From Rehmannia glutinosa (taxonomy: Eukaryota > Streptophyta > Magnoliopsida > Lamiales > Orobanchaceae): 64,000 bases of DNA. Position 1 is the stretch's first letter; each line of letters begins with the position of its first letter. The stretch covers positions 87,349,943 to 87,413,942 of the forward strand of contig CM071936.1 in assembly GCA_016081115.2 (NCBI GenBank). The letters run 5' to 3'. The notes below the pieces were generated by a model. It was not told where the DNA came from and searched no databases. It saw only the letters and a list, made by a program, of their open reading frames with translations. A program made the position numbers and the translations under genes. This document shows, piece by piece, positions 10,012 through 21,563 of this stretch.

Positions 10012-12071
10012 GGACTGGTGAATTTGGCGAAGGGATTGATGAGAAAGAGGGGAGAGAAGAAAGAGAGGTGTACAAAAAATCGAGTGCGTTGTTGTTTACA
10101 GTTTGTAGTTTGGTTTTTATTGGTTGTCTTTAATCGATTAATTTCCAATTGCCATGTGTTTGAGACTTTGAGTATCACTTTGCTTCTACAATTTTATATT
10201 TTAATAATCTCATATTTACATTATGTTTCACTAGATGAGAACCATGCATGGTTTGTACATTTGTGACTTGTGAGGCCTCCATTTTATATTGTAGTATGTG
10301 TATTTTTTAATATATAATTTTATTTTCTTACATTGTAATAATTTAAAAATATCATCAAATAATAGACGAGAATTAAATATTTTTTATTCTGAAGTCAAAA
10401 AAGGAAAAATTTCATAGATCAGAATTATGAAAAATACATTCACGACTATATGTCTTCAATCTTTGAAAATTAATTTTTCATAAAACTGCAGAATGCGCAA
10501 CTTGATCGGCCATTGCGCTTTAGTAATATTTAGATCCTTATTATTTAAGAGTGAAGGTTGGTGCCATATTTTTTGCAAGGTTGCAGTAGTAAATTCGGGA
10601 CACAATTTTATTTTCACAAGTTGTTCGTATGTGTAAATTGAGAGCAGAGATTTTGCAAAAGCTGATCATGTAACAATAAATAAAAAATTAACACACGTAT
10701 ATATGAGAATTTTAAGAAAATAGGAAACGACAGAATATAGTTTTTGTAACATTATTGAATTGAATTTATTAGATTTATTTTTTGTGGGGATTTGTTTTTT
10801 TTTTTTTTTTTGCAGATTTTGTCATGTATTTTATTTATTCATGTTCTTAAGCCAATTTTTAATTCTTGAAATTTTATCATGGGGATTTCAATTGTATTAT
10901 TTGGATTTTTCTAATTATTATGATCTATTCGGATTTTCATGTTTGGTATTTTCCAGTTGTGAGATGAACGATCTGTATTTTTAAAAAATATATTTTTAGT
11001 GATTGCAAAAAAGTCTAGAATTTCATAAATAATTAAAATATAAATATATATTAATTTTAACTATAAATCATATGATTAATAGAAATATAAATTACTATAA
11101 ACTATGAATAAATCTCTTTGAATACAAAATATTTGATTAATAATAATTTTTGTGAATGTGAATTGTATCGATTTAAGGAGCATTATAATAAAGGAAAACT
11201 TTAAAAAAAATGTTTAATGATGAATATTTAATATATTGTATTTTCAATACACTCAATAATCAAGTTATTTCAAATTCCAAAACTTTTTTACGATTTAAAA
11301 AGCTAAACAATTGTCAGAATTATTAAAAGAAATAAAGAAAAATAAAATTTTATATTTAGCATCATAATTTTAGGAAAAAAGATGAAACAATTAAAAAAAC
11401 AAAAACCATTTATATATATATATATATACATGTATTAAAAAATATATCAAGCCAAAAATTTATATCAAATAGTCCAAATGTACAACTTTGAAAGTTTAAT
11501 ATCAAAATACATACATAAATATACAGAAAATTTCTTTTAACACGAAAAGTATGTTAATAAATATAAAAAATAATTTTCTATTTTTAAAAATATAATGAAT
11601 ATAATTTTATAAATATAAAATTAATTACTTCTTACATAGATATGTATAATGCTATGTATGGATATATTTAATATATAATATTTGCATACATATTTTGAAA
11701 TATTTTTTTCAATTAAATAAGTATTTTTAATTGAATTTAATCAACTTAAATATAATTATATATAACTGTGAAGAAATGGTTATGCCTAAATAACAACTAA
11801 ACATTTATTAAAAATAGCCATAAATATATATTACTCTAAAAAAAAATATAACTAACTGAATATATAAATTGATTTGCAACATCCCGAATGCATAATTTAA
11901 AGCCCATTAAGAGTAAAAATGAGACCTTTAGAGCAACCCCAACAAAAAAGTCATCTTTATTATTTTGTGTGGACCATACCATGCAAGATTATTATTTTCA
12001 AAAATCCACTAACTCAACTCCAATAGAAAAACCATATTCACTGTTCTAAAAAACACTTCATAGTCCTCACC
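10012..12071. other. AT-rich spacer between the PH gene copies
   Basis: The first ~150 bp are the upstream region of PH copy 1; TATTGG at 10118-10123 is a CCAAT motif on the minus strand. The rest, to about 12070, is strongly AT-rich with a short (TA)n tract near 11411-11428 and no convincing frame. Frames at 10018 and 10760 lack family features. Confidence 0.5.
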
Positions 12072-12074
12072 TAA

Positions 12075-12658
12075 GGGCCTGTTTGTTTATGTTTCCATGA
12101 TCCATTTCCAGTTTCTGGAGTTAGAAATAGAATTTTGAGAATTTATTGGTTTTCGTGTGGAAATTGGGATTGTGTTTGGATGAATGAATTGAAATGTGTT
12201 TTATGTAGGGTTGGAAATGAGATTGTGTTTGGTTTGAGTAGTTTTGAAATATTATTTTATGTATATAATAATTGAAAAGTTGGTAGTGGTGGGGTCCACT
12301 TCAATATTTTAATTTGAATATATAATATTATATTTGTAAGATTATAGTTGGTGGGTCCCATTAGATAGTTATAATTTAAAAATAGTAATATTTTAAGTAG
12401 ATAAAGTTGATAATGGTGGGTCCCACATATATAATTGGGTTAAAATATGAGAATAGTGATTGATAAGTAATGATGAGTGATGTAGGGTAGTGTATAGGTT
12501 TGAGAATAGAAATTATAGGTTTGAGATGTTGTTTTATGTGAAAAATAGAAAATGAAAATGATGATTTCCATTGGAAATTTTATGAACAAACATGATTCCA
12601 CTTTTATGTATAGTTGGAAACTAGAAAGAGGCCATTGGAAACATAAACAAACAAGGTC
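12075..12658. mobile_element. Tourist-like (PIF/Harbinger) MITE, 584 bp
   Basis: TAA at 12072-12074 and TAA at 12659-12661 is the three-base TWA duplication typical of PIF/Harbinger. The inverted ends are GGGCCTGTTTGTTTATGTTT and, on the right, the reverse complement of GACCTTGTTTGTTTATGTTT. The interior is AT-rich and non-coding. A decayed Harbinger element lies 540 bp to the right, though the two need not be related. Confidence 0.85.
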
Positions 12659-12661
12659 TAA

Positions 12662-13199
12662 GTGTTATGCTCCTCTTGATCGCCTATATTTTTTTCCGAT
12701 TAGGCATTGCCTAATCCTATCTATCTCTGCCCAAGCCTCGCCAAGACGTTAAGCCCCAATTTGCTGCTTGCCTAGCGCCGAGTGATTTTTATAACAATGA
12801 ATTTTGTGGGGCCTACACTCAATCTACCAATCTTTTATTATATTTTTTATTTCCATAATGAAATTTGTAATTCATTATTTATAGTTTATATAGTGAAATT
12901 TTAGCATGTTCATTTAATTTTTTTACTCATATAATAAAAATCAAGATATTCTCTATTTAATATTTTGTTTTCCATTAATTGAGTAGCATTGTTATTATTG
13001 AGAATATATTTAGTTAAAAAGGAAATTATTGAGAAGTTGTTCATATAAAAGAGCACACCATTAATCTTGTTGAAGCATTACAAACAAAACATAAAATAAT
13101 TTATGATAAAATACGCATTTCAGATAAAACATAAAATAAGCATACAAAAATCCAATCTTAAGAGATCAACAAATTTATTATTCCACTGGTTGCAGCCAT
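12662..13199. other. Intergenic stretch between two Harbinger-type sequences
   Basis: No gene. A GCCTAGCGCC-type motif (12720-12780) resembles a common low-complexity plant repeat. The rest is AT-rich. Confidence 0.35.
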
Positions 13200-14420
13200 A
13201 ATGTGCCCAGACATGCTCAACCAAGTCGGATCGAAGTTGATGATGCATTTTCCTATCACGTATCTCCGAATGGCAAGCAACATGTTCTTGGAATTCGCGT
13301 GGGGAGCCCTTAGATTGTGTTCACAAGAGGAGGTGTTAGCTCATCCTACCAATCAATTGTTGCATCCCCATCATCCTCAATAATCATGTTGTACATAATA
13401 ATGCGCGTTTATATGATATTGTTCAATATTTTTCTGTCCCAATATCATGCTGGACCTTTTATAATTGCCCAGCGAAATTGGAGCACCACAAATGCACACT
13501 AGACCAAGAATCCTTGCAACTTCCTGTATTTCCTTACACTTAATTTATTTATTAGTTTTTTTTTTTTTTTTGGGGGGTGGGGAGGGGGCATCTAGAGGAC
13601 ATGAATATCTCTTCTTTCGTGCGTGAGGGCCCTAGGGGGCTCAATTGTGCCTTAAATTCCGTACAGTCCTTAACAATCCTCCATACACATACCTCCAACT
13701 CCTACTATGCAAAGTTTTAAACAATGCACACAACCTCGCTAGGACATCGTCGTTGCTATCTTTCGTTGGGTATCCTCATTATTGAAGATTGCAACGAACT
13801 TACCTACCCAAGCGTCATCTGATTGTGATGATTCTCTTACATCGTCATAAATTCTCTGAGAAGCTCTGAGCCGATTATCATTGTAGTTTCCGTGTACACG
13901 CTTTCAAAAGCTACAGTTTTCTGGTCATTGCCAATTATTGGGTCCTCACTAATCAATCTCATGTTATTGCGAGCTGCTTCTTCGCTTTACCTCAACCTGT
14001 TACGTTGCCCGTATCCGTATGTACAGGGCAATGTTCTCCCTATTTGTGTGGAGTGTGATGGAAGCTGAGTTTCTAGGGGACGGTATGTTCGTCTCTTCGT
14101 CTGAAGACGAGACAACAAAGTGTCAATAAGGAACATTATTCGGAGTTGACATTCTGCATTGGCTACTCATAGCTAACAAGTATTCCGGTGGAGGAATATA
14201 AAACGGATGTCGATGGAAATTACTTGAAGGCATCGGAAAATTGGGAAAATTTGGGAAATTTGGAGGCATTTTGCGTGAGAGAAGAAATTTTGACTACTAT
14301 TTGTATTATGAGAAGAAGCATTTTCATCACCACTTTAAGAATTCAAAAAAATCTTAAAAAATGCACGAGAAATTTCATCCATATCGGAGATAAACTTCGC
14401 AATTGTGCTAAAAAATGAAA
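13200..14420 (-). pseudogene. Decayed PIF/Harbinger element (SANT/NAM-associated ORF1 and nuclease remnant)
   Basis: Read on the minus strand. From about 14420 leftward there is an ORF1-like protein with a start like MDEISRAFFKIF, a proline- and asparagine-rich N-terminus (PPNFPNFPNFP), then WLKISEDPIIGNDQKT-type sequence near 13960 as in the Myb/SANT ORF1 that accompanies Harbinger transposases. Frameshifts are present. Further left, 13500-13260 encodes the end of the DDE nuclease (VLQFRWAIIKGPA, MYNMIIEDDGD). Most of the nuclease, including most of its catalytic core, is missing. A poly-T/poly-G run sits between the pieces (13557-13590). It is inactive. Element ends were not resolved. Confidence 0.6.
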
Positions 14421-14735
14421 GTAATATAATTATTGGAGTAATTTTGTAAGTGATGGAGAAAAGTAAGATGTGGAGAAACACAAAAGATTCCAGGAGCTAT
14501 TTATAGATTTTTTTTTTAAATTAAACCATAATAACTATTTTTGGCAATGGAAGCAACAACTATATAAACAGCAAAAAATGATAAGTGTTCTCTCTTAAAA
14601 AAAAATAAAACCCAACACATTTCCTTGAAAATACAAAATAAAAAACCAAAAAAAAATGAAAGAAACAGCTGCTGCCACAGCCACCGTAAAAGTTGAAGTC
14701 GACAGAGCCGAGTATGCCAGAAGGCATTCTTGTGC
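14421..14735. other. Intergenic stretch left of the second PH flank
   Basis: AT-rich and A-rich runs. No gene or repeat recognised. Confidence 0.35.
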
Positions 14736-15659
14736 GAGTCTGTAAGTATTTTCTAACATCTGTTCTTTCTAATGTCTCGTATACAACATTTTACTCGACT
14801 TGTGAAATTATGGGACTGCTAAATACATTAACTTATCCATGTGAGATGCAGAAGGAATGTATCAATCATACATGACAAGAAAGAACAGCACACATTCTGT
14901 GGAAAGCCTTTACAATACCAAATAAGCAGAACACCACCAATGCGTATTTCCAGGTCCAAAGATTCTAAGGACGCAAGCAAAAATGGTGATCAGAAATACA
15001 CACTGAAAAACATAAACAAGTGATAGCAGCCCTAGTGAATTGTAGTCGTAAAGATGTTTTTGGGGCATTATATCCAAATTGAGACTCCCAGTTCACCACC
15101 AATATTGAGTTCATGAATAAGGAATATTACCTTGGTTTGCATCTGTCTATTACGAATGCTTCTTGTTGTTAAAAAGTAAAGTATTGGATAAAATAGGAAA
15201 AGTCATCTTCTGGAGTAACAATAGTATCAGGATTTAAATCCCTAAAGAAGTCACTATTAGACTCAAAATTCCCATCTCATCTTCCACCTCCACGCCATTG
15301 TTCTCACGGCCTAATGCAACAAGTGCGTAAATGAAACTATAACTTTGTTTTAATCGATCAAAACAGATAATTCTAAAATTATTTTTAACCATCATTTAGA
15401 GCAAATAACCAAGTAGGCAACAACATTCAATATCATATTTACAGCATTTATCATCCAATTAACACCAAATTACACTAATAGTACCTCAAACCCTAAAGGA
15501 AATAAAAAAGAAAATAAGAAGATAATGGAGAACATACATCAAACAGCGTATTCAGAACACAAACAGAATTGGGTAGAATCAACGGTAAAAAGTGAAAATT
15601 CATTTTTCAATGCAAAAGGAAAAGAAAAACGGAAATATTGGGGTTAACTGATCAAATCT
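14736..15659. repeat. Downstream flank of PH gene copy 2, paralogous to 8291-9576
   Basis: Collinear with the flank of copy 1, with moderate divergence. It lacks the MITE found at 8443-8694. It marks the left edge of the duplicated segment, which therefore covers about 1.4 kb including the gene. Confidence 0.75.
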
Positions 15660-16103
15660 TTACCCCGAACTTTTCCGGCTATCATAATCAAGGATTTCAT
15701 TATCAGTAACGGACCTCGATTGCTGAACAATAGATCGTCCAATCGAATTGATCCAGTCCTCCTTCTCCTTCTCCGAATCGGCGATGAAGTACATCGTATC
15801 ATTACGAGTCGACAATTCGAACGCGAATTGCCGATTAAGCACATCCTCGGCGCCCTTGGCAGTGAGGCAATTGGCCACCGGGATGACGCCACGTGGCCTG
15901 GAGGCGCGGGTGACGGTTGATTCCTTGAACCAGAAGAGCTTCCCCTGCTTCAGAACGAACCAGCGGCGGCGCCAAGTCTTGATGTACTCACCTTGCTTCG
16001 TGAGCCAGCCGGCGCGCTCCGGCGCACCCCAGAACTCCACGCCGTCGTATTCGTCAGCGCCGGCTTGAGCCGAACCCGTCGCGGCTCGCCATAGGCTCAG
16101 CAT
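15660..16103 (-). CDS. PH-domain protein, AtPH1-like, tandem copy 2
   Basis: An intact intronless frame of 147 residues, nearly identical to the protein at 9577-10011. Differences include MLSLWRAATG at the start, GAPERAG in place of GTPERAG, LTAKGAEDV in place of LTVKGAEDV, QQSRSVTDNEIL in place of QHSRSVTDDEIL, and three extra residues (SSG) at the end. All PH-domain landmarks of copy 1 are kept, including WRRRWFVL and the C-terminal Trp. The conservation of the coding part against the greater drift of the flanks suggests that both copies are, or recently were, under selection. The copies are in direct orientation, about 6.1 kb apart. Upstream sequences differ beyond about 100 bp, so expression may differ. 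Confidence 0.92.
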   Translation of the reverse strand: MLSLWRAATGSAQAGADEYDGVEFWGAPERAGWLTKQGEYIKTWRRRWFVLKQGKLFWFKESTVTRASRPRGVIPVANCLTAKGAEDVLNRQFAFELSTRNDTMYFIADSEKEKEDWINSIGRSIVQQSRSVTDNEILDYDSRKSSG

Positions 16104-17188
16104 GGACGGTGATCTGGCGAAAGGATATTGACGAGAGAAAAGAGAGATGAAAAGAGTGAGAGCTGTCAGAAAAATCAGAGGGCTTTTTAGTTTTGTTTTA
16201 GCTTTTTACTGGTGGTTTTTATTCATTGATAGAAAATTCATTAGTTACTGGACTCAATTTATTTGTACAATATAACATAATGTTCAGTTAATAGAAAATC
16301 CTATGAGATGAAGATCTTGGATCTTTTATTCATTCGTGCTTCATAATGTATTCAGCAGGTCCAGGTAGAAACGGTTCGGAACTGCCGGTTTCGAAAACCG
16401 TGAAAGGTGAAATCAAAATCGAACCTTACGAAGACAAGAAATAAAAGCAAAAAGGATTCTCACCTTAGGAGACTTTCCTCTCAGGAGACTCCGTCTTCCG
16501 ATCTTCCCTATCTTTCCAGGGGACCTCCCTCCTTTAGGGGACCTCACCTCTTGAATAGATATCATCTCCCTCAAAAGATTAAATTCCACAAAGATCACAC
16601 GGTTGAAAGGGATCTAACTCCCACACTACTCCGGCTCCCTCATAGCTCGGGAGTTGGGGGGCTTGTGTTGTGGGGTAAAAATGTAAGTCATGTTTTTTCA
16701 TATTTAAATGCACTATTTTATCATTATTGGACCACATGAATTAATATTCAAGCCGTCCCATCGATAAAGTCTTAAATAGTCTCCTCCTTAGTTAATCTTT
16801 CATTAACTACATTTTCTACTGCTAATTAGTTCTTGTGCTTTGGATTATTCTCCTACACTCTGATGACTTAACATCGGAGGGGCTTCCCGGGGACACTCGG
16901 GACCCTTCTAACCCTGTTTGCATGTTGCAGGTCGATTCTCTCCTCTTGGAGTATTCAGCGAATCAGAGTTGGATCTCTCAACCCGGAACACCTCAATTTG
17001 GAGTGAGCTGCACGGATTTTTGTAGCATCAGTTCATGTTAGACTTTCCAATACACATTTTCAATACTATTGCTATTTGTGCACTTTCTTTCTTGAAGTTG
17101 ATCCTGACTTGAGCGTCGGAGAAGATACGTCTGAAAAATCGGTCGCCTCTCTTTTTTTGACTGTGGTTTTGCAGGTTTTAAGATGGAC
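16104..17188. other. Intergenic with hAT-like and LTR-like fragments
   Basis: GGTTCGGAACTGCCGGTTTC near 16372 resembles hAT subterminal sequence. From about 16840 to 17170 the text (CTTCCCGGGGACACTCGGGAC, GACTTGAGCGTCGGAG, ATCGGTCGCCTC) resembles the end of a gypsy-type LTR or solo LTR. A related phrase, GACTTAAGCGTCGAAGAA, occurs near 28931. Boundaries and family are not established. Confidence 0.35.
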
Positions 17189-17191
17189 TTA

Positions 17192-17494
17192 GGGCATCTC
17201 CAATGCTAATATCTACAAACCTATTAAAATTCTTTTTTTTAATGGGACCCACAAAGCCACCTCACCAAAACCTCAAAAATAGAATTACCCCACAATGCAA
17301 AAACTTCCAACAAAGCTCCACTACACGTATTTTTCTTTCTTTTTTCAATTGTGAGAACGGCAAGAAGCGGTACCGATTTTATGGTACCGCTTTTTTGGCA
17401 AGTTGAAAACCCCCCTCCCCACAATGGGCTCAGCTTTTTGAGGTAAGGTTTTTTACTTTTAAAACCTCTCCAAAAAGCTTGCATTGTAGATGCC
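17192..17494. mobile_element. Tourist-like MITE, 303 bp
   Basis: It is flanked by TTA at 17189-17191 and 17495-17497. The ends GGGCATCTCCAATGC and GCATTGTAGATGCCC are inverted repeats with one mismatch. There is no coding capacity. A TWA duplication and GGGC-type ends fit PIF/Harbinger. Confidence 0.8.
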
Positions 17495-17497
17495 CTT

Positions 17498-18319
17498 AGC
17501 ATCATAGTTCGGTTGTATTGGGAGGTGCGAAATCTTCGACTAACCAATAATTATCTAATTATTGGACCAAACTTCATTAATCTCATTTTTCTATAGCTCG
17601 AAACAAGTTGTTCAATATTTGACTTTGAATTAAATATTATAACTTAAATTGCGCTCAAGTCACTAAGAATATATGGGATAACCTTGAAAACTTTATTTCG
17701 ATAGTAGTTGAACGTAAGATCAATTAATTAAAACGATATATGTGTGAAAGTTTTAAAGTGTTCGAGTTCTAGTCAAATAGAGTTGAAACTCAACTCAACT
17801 ATATAAAAAAAATCAAAATATTGATATATATTAAGTTACTTGAGCTCAACAACGCAGCTAAAAGCTAATTCAAGACTGTGTTAGGGAAGCCTGATTGGTG
17901 TCTAGGTCAATTAATCTAGGTCAAACATGTTTGATAAATAGAATTAAAAATCAAATATTCTTTTCTGGGAAGCATCATTGGTGTCTAAAAAAGATTAAGT
18001 CAGACTTTTGGGTTGAGCATAAAATCATATTTATTTCTATCAACATATATATATATTCTATAAATGGAGGAAACTGGAAGATAGAGACTGTCTGTCCATT
18101 TATATTTCTTGATATTCAAGTCTTCTACATAATTGTCAACAACAAAAAAAACTTCAAAAATGCTTGGGAAATTTCAATTTCTTCTGTTCACATTTGGACT
18201 CCTCATGGTCTGTAATTTAAAACTTTCTTGCATTAGATCACTGATCTTTTTCTTAATAACTAAGTTTGAAGTCATGGCCTTGTATTCATATTTGATGTGA
18301 TGTAAAGGTTTAAATTTTA
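17498..18319. other. Intergenic stretch upstream of the receptor-kinase gene
   Basis: AT-rich. The phrase GATTGGTGTCTAGG / CATTGGTGTCTAAA occurs twice (near 17892 and 17977). No gene is seen; the frame at 17895-18215 has no family features. Confidence 0.35.
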
Positions 18320-18508
18320 AAGGTTAAATTGCAAAAACTGCCCTAAGGTTTAGTCTAATTACAATGAATCCAATTATCTTTCAAATAATAAAAACCCCTT
18401 TGAGACTTGAATTTAGTTAACAAATACCCCTATTGATCAGTGGGTTTTTTTTTTGTATTTTGACTAACCTCAAGTGTATTTTTTCTTATAACCAACCCCA
18501 AGAAGAAG
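18320..18508. mobile_element. TIR MITE family, copy D
   Basis: The left end GGTTAAATTGCAAAAACTGC and right part ACTAACCTCAAGTGTATTTT match the family, with the central ACAAATACCCC motif. It lies about 110 bp upstream of the receptor-kinase ATG, so it may form part of that promoter. Confidence 0.6.
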
Positions 18509-20624
18509 TTGAAAAAGTTTCTACCCTTTGACATATTGATTTGATTGTTCAAACAAACTGAGAATATATTATATATATGTACAGGCACTAGGAGACATCT
18601 AAATCATCTCCTATCAAACATGGCCTCAAAAGAATGTAATAACTTGTTTTCTTTCCACCTCTTTGTCCTGTTCTTTCTGAACTACTTATGTCTCACATCC
18701 CAAGCATTCGACAATGAAACAGACCGCCTTTCGTTACTTTCATTCAAAAACTACATAAACGACGATCCGTTTCAAGTTCTGAGTTCTTGGAACGATTCGA
18801 TAAGTTTCTGTCAATGGAAAGGCGTTACGTGCAGTTCAAGGCGAGCTCGTGTGACAATGTTGGCTTTACCATCTCAGAAACTAGGAGGTACATTATCTCC
18901 GGCCATAGCTAATTTGACCTTCCTTAAAGTCATTGATCTTCGCGAAAACAATCTCAGGGACGAATTCCAGCTGAAATCGGACGTTTGTTTCGACTGGAAT
19001 ACATTTTTCTCATGCAGAACAATTTTGGAGGTGAAATTCCAGCTAATTTGAGTCAATGTTCTGAACTTCAAGTGATCAACTTGAATCGCAATGGTCTCGT
19101 TGGAAAGATTCCGAATGAGCTTAGCAGTTTGCCAAAACTTATTGCTCTTCACATTTCTGCTAACCAGTTAACAGGCGGTATTTCGCCCGTTTTAGGCAAT
19201 ATTTCGTCGCTTGTTAATCTCTCTATAGCTCAAAACTATCTCGGAGAGACGATTCCAGACGATATTGGCCGGCTTGTAAACTTAGAGTTCTTACAAGTTG
19301 GAAATAATAATCTTTCTGGTAATATTCCTCCTTCGGTTTTCAACTTGTCGAAGATTTCCATTTTTGCCCTGGCGTTTAACAACTTGGTGGGGAGCTTTCC
19401 TTCGAGTCTAGGGGCAAATATGCCAAATTTGAAGCAGCTTCTTGTGGGAGTTAATTTGTTTTCAGGAAATATTCCTTCTTCACTGTCTAATATATCTGGC
19501 CTTCAAATAATTGATCTCCCGGATAACCGTTTATCGGGCAGAGTGCCTGATAATCTCGGCAGGCTAACGAATTTGCAGCGACTGAACGTTGGCCGTAATT
19601 TTCTTGGAGGACGAGTGGATTTTATTACTTCGTTAACGAATTGCAGCAGGTTTCAGATGCTGGGATTAGACAGTAATCAGTTTTCAGGATTATTGCCTCA
19701 GACGATAGCTAATCTGTCGATCAATATGAATAATTTGCAAATTGGAGGCAATAAGTTATCTGGTTACATCCCATCTGGCATAACAAATCTTATCAACCTG
19801 AATATTTTAAACGTAAGTTGGAACGAATTCGACGGTCCTATTTTGCCTGATATAGGGAAACTTTTCAACCTGAGACAGCTATTTATGGATGGAAACAGGT
19901 TTTCAGGAAATATTCCATTTAGTATTGGGAACTTGACTAAGTTGATTGAGCTAAGGTTAGATGGGAACCAATTGGAAAGCAATATTCCATCTAGTTTGGG
20001 AAATTGTCAGCAATTGCAGATACTTAACCTGTCTGGTAATAATCTCAGTGGCATTATACCGTTGGAGGTTTTTACGCTTTCGTCCTTGACCATTTCGCTC
20101 AATCTTGGTCGTAATTCGTTGAGTGGAAACTTACCAGAGGATATTGGTAATTTTCAAAACCTTAAAGAGCTTGATTTATCTGATAATGAGTTTTCAGGCA
20201 GGATTCCAGAGAGCTTAGGCCGTTGTTCGAGCCTGGAGCACGTTTTCTTGCAGGTTAACGCATTAAATGGCTCCATTCCTTCGAGTTTGAGTGCTTTAAA
20301 AGGCATTCAGGATTTTGATCTCTCGGAAAATAATATTTCCGGAAGTATACCGCAGTTTTTGCAGGATTTTGTTTTTCTACGGTACTTGAATTTATCGTTC
20401 AATGACTTAAAAGGCGAAGTGCCAAAAAACGGAGTTTTTGCAAACAGAAGTGCTGTTTTGTTAGATGGAAATAATGAACTTTGTGGAGGGAATGTTGAGT
20501 TTGAGTTACCTTTGTGTGGTTTTGCGCGTGATTCTGTGGGACGAGGTAAGTTTTATCTGAAAATTATCGTTGGGACAATTACTGGAGTTTTAGGTTCTGT
20601 TGTGATATCATATGTTGTTTTTTC

Positions 20625-21524
20625 TGTTGGGTTGGGTTTCCTCGTTTGTGGAGATGTCCCAAAATACCCAACATAAGGATGTGGGTTAAATACCACATTG
20701 AAGGACATTTTTGTCATTATACTTGAGGGGGCATTTTTGACATTACTCTAGTCTCTTATGCCTTGTATACCTGATTGTAGCTGGTCAGTTTTTCAGTCCA
20801 AGAAAAAAAGAGAAAAGTGAGCTGCCAATATAGAGAGAAAGAAAAAGAAAAGAATCCCGCAAGTCACCTGTGCAGTAAATTTCCAGAGGTGATCGCCGGC
20901 AATCGGACCGTTGGATCACAGTGAAACTTTGAGGTATTGTTCCTAACACATTGAACTTCAGTTTGAACGGTGGAGATCGGGTTTGGAGCCTTCTATTGTA
21001 AGTAATAGACGAAGAACACAGAGGTGTCTGTTTTTCGGATCTAACTGCAGCAGGTTCAGTGTTGAAGCTGTTCCGGGCGTTTGAACCGTTGGATCGGGCT
21101 GAAATTTGGATATGTGGTTCGGGACAACCTGGGGTCGATTCTGAACGGTGGAGATCGTGATTGGTATTCTCTATTGTCAGATATTAATTTCGGACAGCAG
21201 GGTGTTGGGTGAGGTCTTTCAATTCTTTCATTAACAAGATTGTGTATATCTTGTGTTTGTGATTGTATCACTTGTGGCAGATTGTTGTTGAACTTGTTGT
21301 ACCCCTATTTTGATTATAGTGGAGATTTGGGGTGGACTACGGTCCCGTGGTTTTTACTCCTCACACCAGGGAGGTTTTCACGTAAAAATTGCTTGTGTCG
21401 TTTTATGTTTTCCGTTGAATTTTTGCTGCACTTGTGGTTTGGATTGCTTGCTGTTATTTCCTACTAGGTTCACACAAGAGAGGGATAATTTATTTTCCGC
21501 TGCGTTTGTGAGTTTATCCCAACA
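20625..21524 (+). repeat. 5' LTR of the Tork-like copia
   Basis: 900 bp. By eye it differs from the 3' LTR by four substitutions and two single-base indels. Confidence 0.92.
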
Positions 21525-21527
21525 AAG

Positions 21528-21540
21528 TGGTATCAGAGCC
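21528..21540 (+). promoter_or_regulatory. Primer-binding site (initiator tRNA-Met)
   Basis: TGGTATCAGAGCC, complementary to the 3' end of initiator tRNA-Met, three bases after the 5' LTR. Confidence 0.88.
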
Positions 21541-21563
21541 ACGCGTAGTGTGCTCTGTGCCTT

